From Geomonas limicola (lineage in GTDB: Bacteria; Desulfobacterota; Desulfuromonadia; Geobacterales; Geobacteraceae), in assembly GCF_014193675.1 (NCBI RefSeq), contig NZ_BLXZ01000008.1, positions 62,001 through 126,000 of the forward strand: a stretch of DNA of 64,000 bases, given 5' to 3'. The notes below the pieces were generated by a model. The model searched no databases. It saw only the letters and a program-made list of their open reading frames with translations, and was not told the origin of the DNA. A program made the position numbers and the translations under genes. How positions within the stretch are numbered: position 1 is the first letter of the stretch; every line of letters starts with the position of its first letter. This document shows, in pieces, positions 19,437 through 29,316 of the stretch.

Positions 19437-19505
19437 AAAAAAGGTGAAAGGACCAGCCGCACGACCAGATCGGTCGCCGCGGCTCGGCTCTTTCACCTTT
19501 TTTTA
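19437..19505 (+). terminator. Intrinsic terminator after tandem receiver gene
   Basis: A long hairpin with outer arms AAAAAAGGTGAAAG / CTTTCACCTTTTTTT and an internal G+C-rich stem (CCGCGG region) begins 20 bases after the stop. Confidence 0.85.
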
Positions 19506-19595
19506 TGACCGACGTGCGAGTCGCCTGCTATAGCTGCCCGGCAACCTGGGTACCTCTAAACCCCTTCCCACGAAGCGCCGCCTTTGAACCAGCGT

Positions 19596-19628
19596 TCCCC
19601 CCTTTGGAGAGGGGGGGGCAGGGGGGAT
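19596..19628. repeat. CCCCCCTTTGGAGAGGGGGG element
   Basis: C6TTT-GGAG-AG8 followed by CAGGGGGGATT. It belongs to the same family of short G/C-tract hairpins as those near 8603, 35174 and 36990. Confidence 0.55.
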
Positions 19629-19719
19629 TCGCCTTTCGTCGACCTTTAGCTTATAAAGAACCTTCGCGCTGGTGCTACCGACAGGTAGCACGGTGGCAAG
19701 CTTTGGCGTGTAACCCTTC

Positions 19720-19986
19720 CTAGTACGTTATCCCCGCATAGAAATCCTGCAGGAACTGGCGCTGGTTCTTGGTCATTACTCCGCGCACGTCGATTTCCGA
19801 CAGGATGCGCCAGATGATCCCCAATTCGCTGAAGACCCTGAGCACCGCGGAGAGCTTGTGACGCGCGCCGGTGTCCTCGCCTATGAGACAGCCCTTCACC
19901 AGTTCCTCGGTGAAAACCGAAAGCCGGGTGATTTCGTGATGGGTTGCCATGACGGCTATCGGAGTGATTTCTTCTTCTGTCGTCAT
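19720..19986 (-). CDS. Small conserved hypothetical protein
   Basis: The 88-residue soluble, probably helical protein begins MTTEEEITPIAVMATHHE and is preceded by GGAGAGGC at good spacing. The longer upstream frame is rejected because it lacks a ribosome binding site and is Pro/Arg-rich noise. No domain is recognised. It stands alone between a receiver protein and a large hybrid kinase. Confidence 0.6.
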   Translation of the reverse strand: MTTEEEITPIAVMATHHEITRLSVFTEELVKGCLIGEDTGARHKLSAVLRVFSELGIIWRILSEIDVRGVMTKNQRQFLQDFYAGITY

Positions 19987-20726
19987 ATGCCTCTCCAGTC
20001 CGCAAACGGGCTGAACCAGCCGGCCGGCATCCTTTGGGTACGCTCCCTGCCGGTTCAGGTGTGGATACTGCTGCGGTCGGGGTTGGGAACTCGGGTGGGC
20101 TCCGGGGCTGGAGCCGCGTCGCGTTTGGGGACGACGCTTTCCCAATCTGTTCGGCACCGGGAAGAGAAAGTTTAGGCGAAATAGTGAAAAAATTTTGTAT
20201 TCCGCGGCAGCCTGCCGTCAACCAAAAGCCGCCCGAGGGCTCGAGGGGCCTCGCTCTGCCACCGTTTCGAGCGCGCTGGCGGAGCTGCTCTCAGGGCTGG
20301 TGGACAGAGGGCTGTGACACTCGCCCGGCTCCTTGGGTTGCTGGCTGTCGCCGAGGCGGGGACCCGAGCCCAGCACTGATCTGGCGTCGAAGCTGCACTA
20401 GATCCGGTGGGAGTGGTTCGGCATAGGGGTAGGTAGTCTTCTAGCGCCAGCTCAGGTGCTGCTAATAACTGATTTATTAAAAATCTTGACATGTTTGTCC
20501 TAAAGATATTAATTCTTTCTGCCCACAGCCTCCGCCGCGCCTGCGGGACAACCTGGCATTTCCCCTTGCTGACTCGGTGTTTTAGGCCGTCCAGAGAGCG
20601 GAGCGCCCGGTTGCCGTGGCAGAACTGCGCCGCACTGCTGCCTGCACGACCCATAGAGATCCTCAATTCGCATCTTCTGCGCACTGCCAGGTAAAACCCT
20701 TGCTCAACGACGTCAGAGTCCGACAC
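19987..20726. other. Long intergenic region with a putative sigma-70 promoter
   Basis: About 740 bases without a gene I can support. At 20486-20491 there is TTGACA with AT-rich -10 candidates (TATTAA at 20507, TTAATT at 20509), pointing toward the hybrid kinase. The G+C-rich part, 20170-20450, has no convincing ORF, tRNA or riboswitch. The kinase may start anywhere from 20616 to 20727. Confidence 0.4.
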
Positions 20727-23714
20727 ATGCCCCACACCACAGCTGACATTCACGACATCGTCGTGCCTGCTACCGTGCTGGTTGTAGAAAAGAGCGCCGA
20801 CCCCCTGCTGCCCACCGGCCGGCTCCTCGAGGAGGCCGGCTACAGCGTGATCCTGGGTAACAGTGCTGCCCAGGCGCTTTCGCTCACCTCGCTGTACCGC
20901 CCGGACCTCCTGCTTCTGGACGATGAACTCGTCGACGGCTGCGCCGAGGAACTGGTCACGGCCATCAAAAGCGACCCGCAGCTCTCCGGAGTGTTCGTCG
21001 TGCTGCAGACGGCGCAGCGTCAGCGTTACGGTTCCTTGGCGGCGGGGCGGCGCAAGGGAGGCCCGGACGCCTTCCTGGTCTCCCCTTGCCAGGGGCTCGA
21101 ACTTCTGGACCGGGTGGCGGAGTACCTTTGCCTGCGGGGTGCCCGCGAGCAACTCAGGGAGAGCGAGCGGCGTTACCGTACCCTGTTCCTGGGAACCGAA
21201 AAGGGGATCGCACTCCTCGAGATCATCAGCAGCGAATCCGGCATCCCCTACGATTGCCGCTTTCTCGAGGTAAACCCCGCCTTCGAACAGTTGGTCGGGC
21301 TTCCGGCGGCGCAACTGGTCGGTCACTCCGTGCCGGAGGTGCTGCCGGGTTCGGCTGCTCTTTGGGCTCAGGCCTACGGGCGGGTGGCGCTCTCCGGCCA
21401 GGCCATGCTCCTCGACGAGTACCTCGGGGTAGGGGGACGCTCCTGCCAGATTGAGATCCACGCACCTCAGCCCGGGCGGCTCTCCTGCATCTTTATCGAC
21501 GCCACCCAGCGCAGGTCCCTCGAAAATCAGCTTGCTGCCACCGAAGAGCGCTGCCGGGCACTCATCGCAGCCTTCGATGGCTCGGTCTATACCTGCTCCC
21601 CGGACTACCGCATCACCTACATGAACGACGAGCTGATCCGGCGTCGCGGCAACGGGGTGGGACAACTATGCTACCAGGCGCTGCACGACCTCGAAGAGGT
21701 CTGCCCCTGGTGCGTCAACGACCGGGTCTTTCGGGGGGAACGGGTCGCCTGGGAGGTGAAGAGTCCCAAGGACGACCGCTGGTACCACTGCATCAACACC
21801 CCGGTGCACCACGATGACGGCAGTATCTCCAAGCTGGCCCTGATCCGCGACATCACCCACCTCAAAGAGGCCGAGGCCGAACTCAAGTTCAAGAACTTCA
21901 CCTTCGAGAACCTGGGCGCGGAGGTCTTCTGGCTCAGCTCGGATTGCCGGATCATGGATCTGAACCGGGTCGCCTGCGAGAACCTGGGCTATACGCGGGA
22001 GGAACTCGTGGGGCGTCCGGTAGGGGAGATCGACCCGAACTTCGACGCCGAGAGGGCCCGGCGGGCCTGGATCGAGCTCAAGGAGCGGGGGACCCGGCAG
22101 TTCGAGACCACCCACCAGGCCAAGGACGGGCGCTGCTATCCGGTCGAGGTGCTGGCCAACTACCTGAACCACGAAGGGCTTGAGTACAACTGCTGCATTG
22201 TGCGGGACATAAGCGAGCGCAAGCGCCTCGAGAGCGCCCTCCACGACGGCAGAGAACTCTTCCGTACCCTGTGCGATTCGGCTCCCATCGGCATCTTCCG
22301 CTGCGACGCGCAGTGGAACAACATCTACTGCAACGCGCGCTGGGAGGAGATCACCGGGTTGTTCGCCAGCCAGGGCGCCGGCAACGGCTGGCAGACCGCC
22401 ATCCACCCGGACGACCGCGAGGATCTCTTACGGGTGCGCAGCGAGGCGACCGCACGAGGCCAGGGGTACTGTCACGAGCACCGCAAGCTGACTGCCCAGG
22501 GGAAGGTGGTCTGGGTCCGGGTTCTGGTGAACCCGATCAAGGACCAGCAGGGGGCGATCGTAGGGTACGTCGGGACGGTTGAGGACATCACCGAACTGCG
22601 CCTGGCCCGCCAGGAGATCCTCAAGGCCCAGAAGCTCGAGTCGATCGGAGTCCTGGCCGGGGGGATCGCCCACGACTTCAACAACATCCTGACCGCGGTC
22701 TTGGGGAACATCTCGCTGGCCGGCTTCCAGCTCGATGACCCGAAAAAGGTGGCCGAGCGACTGGAGGAGGCGGAGAGCGCCGCAGCGCGCGCCCGCGACC
22801 TCACCCAGCAACTGCTCACCTTCGCCCGTGGCGGCGAGCCGGTAAAGAAGAGCCTCGAGCTTGCCGGCCTGCTCAGGGAGGCGGTCGCCTTCGGGCTGCA
22901 CGGCTCCCAGGTCGGCTGCGAGCTGAGGCTCGACGATGATCTCTGGCCGCTGGAGGCCGACGAGGGGCAGCTGGTGCAGGTAGTGCACAACCTGGTGCTC
23001 AACGCGGTCCAGGCGATGCCCGAGGGGGGGACGCTGGTGGTCGCCGCAGCCAACCACCGGGGTCCCCACGGGGATCCCTTCGTCGAGATCAGCGTTACGG
23101 ATACCGGCATCGGCATCTCCGAGCAGCACCTCGAGCGGATCTTCGATCCCTACTTCACCACCAAGAAACAGGGGAGCGGCCTCGGGCTCGCCTCCTGCTA
23201 CTCCATCGTGAAGAGGCACTTGGGGACCATCACGGCGCAGTCGATCCTGGGGCAGGGGAGCACCTTCCGGGTGCTGCTCCCGGCTTCCCGTGAGCGTTCC
23301 GTATCGGCTGCTCGCAGCGAGATGGGCGTCTCCGGTGGCGCGAGCCGTGTCCTGGTGATGGACGACGAGGAGATCGTGCGCACCCTTGCCAAGGCGATTC
23401 TGGAACAGTTGGGTTACCAGGCCGAATGCGTGGAGAACGGTGCGCAGGCCGCCGAGCTCTACCAGCACGAGAAAGAAGGGGGCGAGCCGTTTTCGGTGGT
23501 GATCCTCGACCTCACCGTTCCCGGCGGTGTCGGTGGAAAAGAGGCCATCAAGATGCTGCGCAGCTACGACCCGCAGGTCAGGGCGGTGGTCTGCAGCGGC
23601 TACTCCACCGATCCCGTGATGGCCAACTTCAGGGAGTACGGTTTCAACGCGGTGCTCGCCAAACCCTACCGCCCCCACGACCTAAGCCGCGTGCTGCGCG
23701 AGGTCCTCGCCTAG
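20727..23714 (+). CDS. Cytoplasmic multi-PAS hybrid histidine kinase with N- and C-terminal receiver domains
   Basis: The ~995-residue protein has no membrane segment. In order it has an N-terminal receiver (LLLLDDELVDG), about four PAS/PAC domains spanning roughly residues 140-630, HisKA with IAHDFNNILTAVLGN, HATPase (DTGIGIS, GSGLGLASCYSIV), and a C-terminal receiver (acceptor Asp in VVILDLTVPGG, Lys in LAKPYR). A receiver-PAS-kinase-receiver layout suggests integration of an upstream phosphorelay with small-molecule signals. The start is uncertain. ATG 20727 opens the conserved region but has a weak ribosome binding site; TTG 20700 and GTG 20616 are alternatives. Confidence 0.9.
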   Translation: MPHTTADIHDIVVPATVLVVEKSADPLLPTGRLLEEAGYSVILGNSAAQALSLTSLYRPDLLLLDDELVDGCAEELVTAIKSDPQLSGVFVVLQTAQRQRYGSLAAGRRKGGPDAFLVSPCQGLELLDRVAEYLCLRGAREQLRESERRYRTLFLGTEKGIALLEIISSESGIPYDCRFLEVNPAFEQLVGLPAAQLVGHSVPEVLPGSAALWAQAYGRVALSGQAMLLDEYLGVGGRSCQIEIHAPQPGRLSCIFIDATQRRSLENQLAATEERCRALIAAFDGSVYTCSPDYRITYMNDELIRRRGNGVGQLCYQALHDLEEVCPWCVNDRVFRGERVAWEVKSPKDDRWYHCINTPVHHDDGSISKLALIRDITHLKEAEAELKFKNFTFENLGAEVFWLSSDCRIMDLNRVACENLGYTREELVGRPVGEIDPNFDAERARRAWIELKERGTRQFETTHQAKDGRCYPVEVLANYLNHEGLEYNCCIVRDISERKRLESALHDGRELFRTLCDSAPIGIFRCDAQWNNIYCNARWEEITGLFASQGAGNGWQTAIHPDDREDLLRVRSEATARGQGYCHEHRKLTAQGKVVWVRVLVNPIKDQQGAIVGYVGTVEDITELRLARQEILKAQKLESIGVLAGGIAHDFNNILTAVLGNISLAGFQLDDPKKVAERLEEAESAAARARDLTQQLLTFARGGEPVKKSLELAGLLREAVAFGLHGSQVGCELRLDDDLWPLEADEGQLVQVVHNLVLNAVQAMPEGGTLVVAAANHRGPHGDPFVEISVTDTGIGISEQHLERIFDPYFTTKKQGSGLGLASCYSIVKRHLGTITAQSILGQGSTFRVLLPASRERSVSAARSEMGVSGGASRVLVMDDEEIVRTLAKAILEQLGYQAECVENGAQAAELYQHEKEGGEPFSVVILDLTVPGGVGGKEAIKMLRSYDPQVRAVVCSGYSTDPVMANFREYGFNAVLAKPYRPHDLSRVLREVLA

Positions 23715-23985
23715 GTCCGGCGCAGCGGTTCCGCCACGTGTCATTCATACCCGGTGCCCCCTCGCCGGCCCGTGTCCGTTGGCACCCCCGCGTCCCCCCT
23801 CCCAAAGGTCCTCCGATCGTTCCGCTCCGATCTATCGGTCTGATTCCCGGGCAAGTCCGCGTCCGATGCCCTACACCAACCCCTGCTCCAAGCCCCACCC
23901 CCGGTCACCCAGCAACCCCTTTCAGGACCACTTTGGTCGTGTTAAAATAGCACAGCAGTTACCGTATGCTTTCAGGGGGAACCCC

Positions 23986-24513
23986 ATGCCGATCATCCGC
24001 CAGATAGCCCAGTTAGGCCAGCCGGTACTCAGGAAGGTAACCCGGGACATCGACGATCCCGCCCATCCCGAGGTGCAGGCCCTCATCGACGACATGCTGG
24101 TCACCGTGGACGATGCCCACGGGGTCGGCCTCGCTGCGCCGCAGGTTTTCCAATCCCTCTCGCTCTTCGTGATCGCCTCGCAGCCCAACCCGCGCTATCC
24201 CAAGGCGCCCGACCTGCCCCCCTTCGCGCTCATCAATCCGGAGCTTGTCTGGGCCTCGGACGAGAAGGAGAAGGGATGGGAGGGGTGCCTGAGCATCCCG
24301 GGGTTGCGGGGCATCGTTCCCCGGCACCGCAGGATCGGGGTCCGCTACCTGACCCGGCATGGGGAGGTGCGCGAGGACGAGTTTGCCAACTTCGCGGCGC
24401 GCATCTTCCAGCACGAGTTCGACCACCTCAAGGGGGTCGTCTTCCTGGACCGGATGGAGAGCCCGCAGGAGCTGGTGACCGAGAAGGAGTACATCCGGAT
24501 TGTCTCCGGCTGA
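23986..24513 (+). CDS. def: Peptide deformylase
   Basis: It removes the formyl group from nascent N-terminal formyl-methionine. The 175-residue protein has all three signatures: GVGLAAPQ, EGCLSIPG (metal-ligand Cys) and QHEFDHLKG (two His ligands and catalytic Glu). ATG 23986 follows CAGGGGGAA. The usual fmt partner is not adjacent. Confidence 0.96.
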   Translation: MPIIRQIAQLGQPVLRKVTRDIDDPAHPEVQALIDDMLVTVDDAHGVGLAAPQVFQSLSLFVIASQPNPRYPKAPDLPPFALINPELVWASDEKEKGWEGCLSIPGLRGIVPRHRRIGVRYLTRHGEVREDEFANFAARIFQHEFDHLKGVVFLDRMESPQELVTEKEYIRIVSG

Positions 24514-24556
24514 AAACGGCAGGGCGCCACGGAGGCTTCAATCCCAAACTCACCTT

Positions 24557-24592
24557 GGTTCGGCCCTGGCGTTCACGTTTCAGGGCCGAACC
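24557..24592. repeat. Perfect 12-bp inverted repeat
   Basis: GGTTCGGCCCTG and CAGGGCCGAACC are separated by 12 bases. No T tract follows, so it is not a classical terminator. The CTCCGTGTCTCCGTGG words just after it (24603-24650) resemble the repeat at 6876-7075. Confidence 0.5.
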
Positions 24593-24804
24593 CGTCTCCG
24601 GTTCTTGGTGTGTCTTCTCCGTGTGCTCCGTGTCTCCGTGGCGAAAGCTCTAAAGGCTTTCCCGATTTTCCCCTAGCCCCCAGTCTCTGATCTTTTAATT
24701 TATCTCTCAAGCTACTGTCACCACTCTCCGATTACTCAGTCAGGATCGTTCGTTCCGGCAGGTCGGCGCATCCAGTTTGGTCATAACCGTAAGAGGAGAG
24801 CATC

Positions 24805-25167
24805 ATGCCCAAAAAAGTACTGGTAGTGGACGACAGCCTGGTAGTAGCGCGCCAGCTGGAACAGATCATCGGCGGTTCCGGTGACTTCTGCTGCATCGGC
24901 TCGGTAAGAAATGGCGCGGAGGCCATCAAGGCAAACATGCAGGACAATCCCGACATCATCTGCATGGACATGAACATGCCAGGGATGGACGGACTCACCG
25001 CCCTGCGCAGCATCGTGGCCCTGGACAAGGAGGTGAAGGTCGTCATGGTCACCTCGCTGGGCGGGGTCAGCGACAACTTCAACGAGGCGATGAAGCTGGG
25101 CGCCCGGTGCGTCGTCTCCAAGCCCTTCGTGGCGGAAGACATTCTGCGGGCCCTGCGTGCACTCTAG
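24805..25167 (+). CDS. CheY-like single-domain response regulator
   Basis: The 120-residue receiver has the acidic pair VVDDS, acceptor Asp in IICMDMNMPGMDG, Thr in MVTSLG and Lys in VSKPF. It sits 29 bases upstream of a CheX-like gene, so the two probably form a phospho-receiver/phosphatase pair in chemotaxis, motility or pilus control. ATG 24805 follows AAGAGGAG. Confidence 0.93.
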   Translation: MPKKVLVVDDSLVVARQLEQIIGGSGDFCCIGSVRNGAEAIKANMQDNPDIICMDMNMPGMDGLTALRSIVALDKEVKVVMVTSLGGVSDNFNEAMKLGARCVVSKPFVAEDILRALRAL

Positions 25168-25196
25168 CCGCGGCCTTTCTCAAAAGGGGAACTGAT

Positions 25197-26063
25197 ATGG
25201 CAGTGAAATTTTTCGGGCAGTACCTGGTGGAAAAGGGGGTGGTGTCGCGTGAAGCGATCGTCGAAGCCATCGCACTGCAGGACAAGCAGAACCTGAAGCT
25301 GGGCGAGATGGCCATCGCCATGGGGCTCGTTACCCCCGCCGACATCGAGCGCGCCCACCAGAACCAACTCTCCCGCGACATGAAACTGGGCGACCTCCTG
25401 GTAGGCACCGGCATCCTCAGCGAGGGGCAGCTTGCCGAAGTGGTGGCCCGACAGAAGGCGACACACCTCTACATCGGGGAGGCCCTGGTGCAGGTCGGGG
25501 CTCTCGATAACGAACAGCTGGCCCGCCAACTGGAGGCCTTCAAGATCGATCAGGCCCCCTACCTGGGTGAAAGCGTGCAGCTTCCGCCGGGGCTTGCCAA
25601 CTCGGCGCTCTGGGAGATGGCGGTCGATCTCACCTACAAGCTGGTGACCCGGGTGCTCGGGCTGCGTTTTCGCCCCGGCACCTGCCAGGTAGTGACCCAG
25701 CTGTCGGCTGCGCACCAGGTGGCAGCCCTGGACTTCGCCGGAGACGCCAAAGGGCGCTATCTCGTTGCCGTATCGGCGCCGGTGCAGAAGAAAGTGGCCC
25801 AGGCCCTTTTGCACACCGCTGTGGTCGATCACGAGCCCCTCGAGGTACTGGAGGACTGTCTCCTCGAGTTCATCAACGTGGTTTGCGGCAACGTGGCGGC
25901 CAAGGCCTCACAGCAGGGGAGCGCCCTCAGCATCAATCCGCCCGTCAACATCCATCCGCCAGCCACCGGCCTGCCGCTCGCGGCGCAGGAGCAGGGGTTG
26001 TGCTTCCCGATCCACCTCGAGGACGGCGACCTCATGGAGCTCTACCTGGTGCTCCCGAAATAG
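25197..26063 (+). CDS. MshEN-like domain plus CheX-like phosphatase domain protein
   Basis: The 288-residue soluble protein has an N-terminal half (about 1-125) of repeated GxYLVExGxxSxxxLxxAxxxQ units. These resemble the GspE/MshE N-terminal (c-di-GMP-binding) module. The C-terminal half (about 135-288) resembles CheX/CheC chemotaxis phosphatases, with an ExxN-type motif in LEFINVVCGNVAAKA. It probably dephosphorylates the preceding CheY-like protein, perhaps in response to a nucleotide. ATG 25197 is preferred. Confidence 0.7.
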   Translation: MAVKFFGQYLVEKGVVSREAIVEAIALQDKQNLKLGEMAIAMGLVTPADIERAHQNQLSRDMKLGDLLVGTGILSEGQLAEVVARQKATHLYIGEALVQVGALDNEQLARQLEAFKIDQAPYLGESVQLPPGLANSALWEMAVDLTYKLVTRVLGLRFRPGTCQVVTQLSAAHQVAALDFAGDAKGRYLVAVSAPVQKKVAQALLHTAVVDHEPLEVLEDCLLEFINVVCGNVAAKASQQGSALSINPPVNIHPPATGLPLAAQEQGLCFPIHLEDGDLMELYLVLPK

Positions 26064-26090
26064 AAACCGCCGAGGGCGCAGTGCGTCCAC

Positions 26091-26134
26091 GAAAAAAGAG
26101 AGGCCCGAGGGTTGTCACCTTCGGGCCTTTTTTG
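26091..26134. terminator. Bidirectional terminator between CheX-like gene and hybrid kinase
   Basis: AGGCCCGAGGG / CTTCGGGCCT stem flanked by AAAAAAG and TTTTTTG, lying between convergent genes. Confidence 0.85.
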
Positions 26135-26189
26135 TTGGACGCTGCCTGGTCTCAGGCGGCGCACTGCGCCTCGGGGTGGTGCGGCAGGT

Positions 26190-29189
26190 TCACCCCAGCG
26201 CCTCCTTGACCTTCTCGCTCAGGCTCGCCAGGTTGAAGGGCTTCGCGATGAAGTGGACCTCTTGGTTGCCCTGGTAGCGCTCGGAAAGCTCGCTTGCTGG
26301 GTAGCCCGACATGAAGACCACCTTGGTTCCCGGGCGCAGCACCTGGATCCGCTCCACCAGTTCGCGGCCGTTCAGCTCGGGCATCACGATATCGCTCAGC
26401 ACCAGGTCGATCGGGAGCGAGCCGCACAGGGCCAGTGCCTGCCCCGGTGTGGTCGCCGTGTGCACCGTGTAGCCCAGCACCTTCAGCATCGACTCCGCCA
26501 GCCGCAGCACCTCCGGGTCGTCCTCCACCACCAGGATGGTCTCCTTCCCCGGCAGCGGCAGCGCCGCCGGCTCCGGCGCCTGCGTCAGGGCCTCGGCCTC
26601 GCGCGGCAGGAAGATCAGGAAGCTCGTGCCCCGGTCCGGCTCGCTCTCCACCGTGATCAATCCGTGGTTCTGTACCACGATGCCATAGATGGTGGCGAGG
26701 CCGAGCCCGGTCCCCTTGCCGGTCTCCTTGGTGGTGAAGAAGGGCTCGAAGATGTGCCGGCGTACCTCCCCGGTCATCCCGGTGCCGGTGTCCGAGAAGA
26801 CCATCCGGACGTAGTCGCCCGGCGGGGCCTCGAAGGGCTCCAGCAGGTCGGGGTCCTCGACCCGGACGTTGTCGGTACTGATGCGGAGGCTCCCCCCCTG
26901 GGGCATGGCGTCGCGCGCGTTCACTGCCAGGTTCATGACGATCTGGTCCAGCTGGATCGGGTCGATGAGCACCCTCCAGAGCTGGTCGGAGAGCTGATAG
27001 CTGAGCGTGATATCCTCGCCGATCAGGCGCGGTAGCGTCTTTTGGGTGGCCTGCAACGCGGCGCTCAGGTTCATGGGCTGGGGCCTGATCAACTGCTTGC
27101 GCGAGAAGGTGAGCAACTGCGCGGTGATGTCGCGCGAGTGCTCTGCCGCCTGCTGGATGGCGTCCAGCTGCTCCTGGAGCTTCTGGGCCGCCGGGTACTG
27201 CAGCTTGATGAGCTCGGCATACCCCAGGATCACCGAGAGCTTGTTGTTGAAGTCGTGGGCAACCCCGCCGGCCAGCCGCCCCACCGATTCCATCTTCTGG
27301 GCCTGGCGCAGCTGCTCCTCCAGTTTGCGGTGCTCGGTGATGTCCAGGGCGATGCCGGTGGTCCCCAGCACCTTGCCGTTGCGGTCGATGACCGGCGTCT
27401 TGCAGGTGATGGCCCAGCGTGTCCCGCGCGGCGTGGCGATCTGCTCCTCCACCTGCACGCTGAGTCCACTGGCGCAGACCTCCCGGTCGTCGGCCATGTA
27501 CTTCTCGGCCAGGGTGTCCGGGAAAAGGTCCAGGTCGGTCTTGCCCAGGCACTCTTCGACGTTGCGACCGCAGGACTCGGCGTAGGCGGCGTTCACCATT
27601 TCCAGTCGCCCCTCGGTGTCCTTGAGCCAGGCCATCATGGGGAGGTTGTCCAGGATGGAGCGCTGGCGCAGTTGCAGGCGCTCGGTGGCCTCCGCGTGCC
27701 GCTTCTGTTCGGTAACGTCGGCGAGCATCACCATAAGGTGAGGGGACTCTCCCTGCTGCAGGATGTCCGCCGAGTAGAGCAGGTCGAGCACGTTGCCGTC
27801 CTTGCGGGTAAGGCGCAGGTCGCGGTTCACCACCTTGCCGGTTATCCGGATGGCGGTGACCATGCCGTCGCGCACCTCGGGGCTGGGGTAGAGGTTTAGT
27901 TCCGTGGTTGTCCGGCCCAGCACCTCCTGGCGCTGATACCCGAAGAGGCTGAGCCAGGAGTCGTTCACCTCGAGGAGCTTGCCGGAGGCCAGTTCCCCGA
28001 TGCCGATCGCCAGCGGCGAGTGGTCGAAGACCGCTCGGAAGCGGCGGGCGCTATCCTTCGCCTGGCGTTCGGCGTGGGCGATGCGCCTGTTCTGCAGGGC
28101 AAGGGCGGTGACCGACAGGCTGAGCATCACGATGACCGCCAGCAGCGCGCTCAGCTCGACCCGGTAGCGGTGCCACAGCGTCATCGGGCGGTTCAGTAAT
28201 ACCGTTTCCTGAGGCAGCGCCGAAGCCGAGGCGCCCCAACGGGTCAGCTGGTCCCAGTTGAACATGGGCTTGATGAAGGCGGAGTTGGGCTCCAATGCCA
28301 CCTGGCGCCCCGGCTCGAAGGCGACGATGGCGCGCCCCAGCACGGCGCCGGCGGCCTGGAAGTCGATCACCGATCCCCCCAGGATGCCGGTGTCCAGGTA
28401 GGCGGAGGTGACCCCGAAGGTGGGGACCGGCGCGGCGGCAACGATGCGCTGCAGGACGTCGCGGGGCACGAAGATCTTTCCGGTGCGGTCTGCAGTTACG
28501 ATGGAGTAGAGGATGATGGTGTCTTGGGAGAGCTTGGGGAGCTGTTGCACCAGTTCGTCGATGGAGCGCTCGCCCAGGTACTCGAAGTTGAGCTTGCCGG
28601 CGAACAGGCGGTCGAACTCGGCGCGGGCGCGCTGTTCCACCGCTTGGTTGGTGCGCGAGTTGCCCGCGACGAAGAGCACCCGCTTGGTTTTGGGGAAGAG
28701 CTTCAGGGCGAGCTTCAGGGTTCCGGCGCAGTCGTAGCTTATGGGGCTTGCGGTGATCTGCCGGTCACTGTGGGAGAAGTCGCGGTTGGGGAGGCAGAAC
28801 AGGGCGATGCAGGGGGTGCCGGGGGAGAGGTCCTTCCCCTCGTTGAGCAGGAAGTCCAGCGCCTGATCGTAGACCGTCACGACCAGGTCGAAGTGTTGCC
28901 CGGCGTACTTACTGAGCAGCAAGCGGCGCAGCTCCTGGTTCTGGGTGGCCGAGCGCGGGGGGGCCACGTCGAGGTATTCGTGCAGCACGTTCCCCAGCGG
29001 GATGTGCGAGCTCTTGCTCACCGTTTCCAGCCCCTCGGCAATGTCCTGTTGTGCCGGGAGGTTGTAGTTGTACGAGTAGAGCACCAGGATCCGCTTTTGC
29101 GGTGCGGACCCGGGGAGGGGAGCGGCATATGCCGCTGCAGCCCAGAGCAGGCTCAGCAGGGTTCCCAGCAGGAAAAGAGTAGGTTTCAT
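26190..29189 (-). CDS. Hybrid histidine kinase with periplasmic ABC-type substrate-binding-like sensor
   Basis: The 999-residue protein has a signal peptide (1-22), a periplasmic domain (about 30-345) beginning KRILVLYSYNYNLPAQQDIAEGL that resembles ABC substrate-binding proteins, and a membrane helix (about 350-375). Two PAS domains (about 390-620), HisKA (GGVAHDFNNKLSVILG), HATPase (DTGTGMTG, GTGLGLATIYGIV) and a receiver (LVLSDIVMPELNG, IAKPF) follow. It senses an extracytoplasmic solute, not identifiable here. The gene is monocistronic on the reverse strand with a weak ribosome binding site. Confidence 0.92.
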   Translation of the reverse strand: MKPTLFLLGTLLSLLWAAAAYAAPLPGSAPQKRILVLYSYNYNLPAQQDIAEGLETVSKSSHIPLGNVLHEYLDVAPPRSATQNQELRRLLLSKYAGQHFDLVVTVYDQALDFLLNEGKDLSPGTPCIALFCLPNRDFSHSDRQITASPISYDCAGTLKLALKLFPKTKRVLFVAGNSRTNQAVEQRARAEFDRLFAGKLNFEYLGERSIDELVQQLPKLSQDTIILYSIVTADRTGKIFVPRDVLQRIVAAAPVPTFGVTSAYLDTGILGGSVIDFQAAGAVLGRAIVAFEPGRQVALEPNSAFIKPMFNWDQLTRWGASASALPQETVLLNRPMTLWHRYRVELSALLAVIVMLSLSVTALALQNRRIAHAERQAKDSARRFRAVFDHSPLAIGIGELASGKLLEVNDSWLSLFGYQRQEVLGRTTTELNLYPSPEVRDGMVTAIRITGKVVNRDLRLTRKDGNVLDLLYSADILQQGESPHLMVMLADVTEQKRHAEATERLQLRQRSILDNLPMMAWLKDTEGRLEMVNAAYAESCGRNVEECLGKTDLDLFPDTLAEKYMADDREVCASGLSVQVEEQIATPRGTRWAITCKTPVIDRNGKVLGTTGIALDITEHRKLEEQLRQAQKMESVGRLAGGVAHDFNNKLSVILGYAELIKLQYPAAQKLQEQLDAIQQAAEHSRDITAQLLTFSRKQLIRPQPMNLSAALQATQKTLPRLIGEDITLSYQLSDQLWRVLIDPIQLDQIVMNLAVNARDAMPQGGSLRISTDNVRVEDPDLLEPFEAPPGDYVRMVFSDTGTGMTGEVRRHIFEPFFTTKETGKGTGLGLATIYGIVVQNHGLITVESEPDRGTSFLIFLPREAEALTQAPEPAALPLPGKETILVVEDDPEVLRLAESMLKVLGYTVHTATTPGQALALCGSLPIDLVLSDIVMPELNGRELVERIQVLRPGTKVVFMSGYPASELSERYQGNQEVHFIAKPFNLASLSEKVKEALG

Positions 29190-29316
29190 GCCGACGGTTA
29201 TAGTCCGAGAACTCCGGTAAAGTCAACAAGAGTAGAGCGCAAGTATACATTAATACCTGAGCAACTCTGATCACTTCCACGCCGGTGCCTCTGGGCGAGG
29301 GAGGTGGTGGTCAGTC

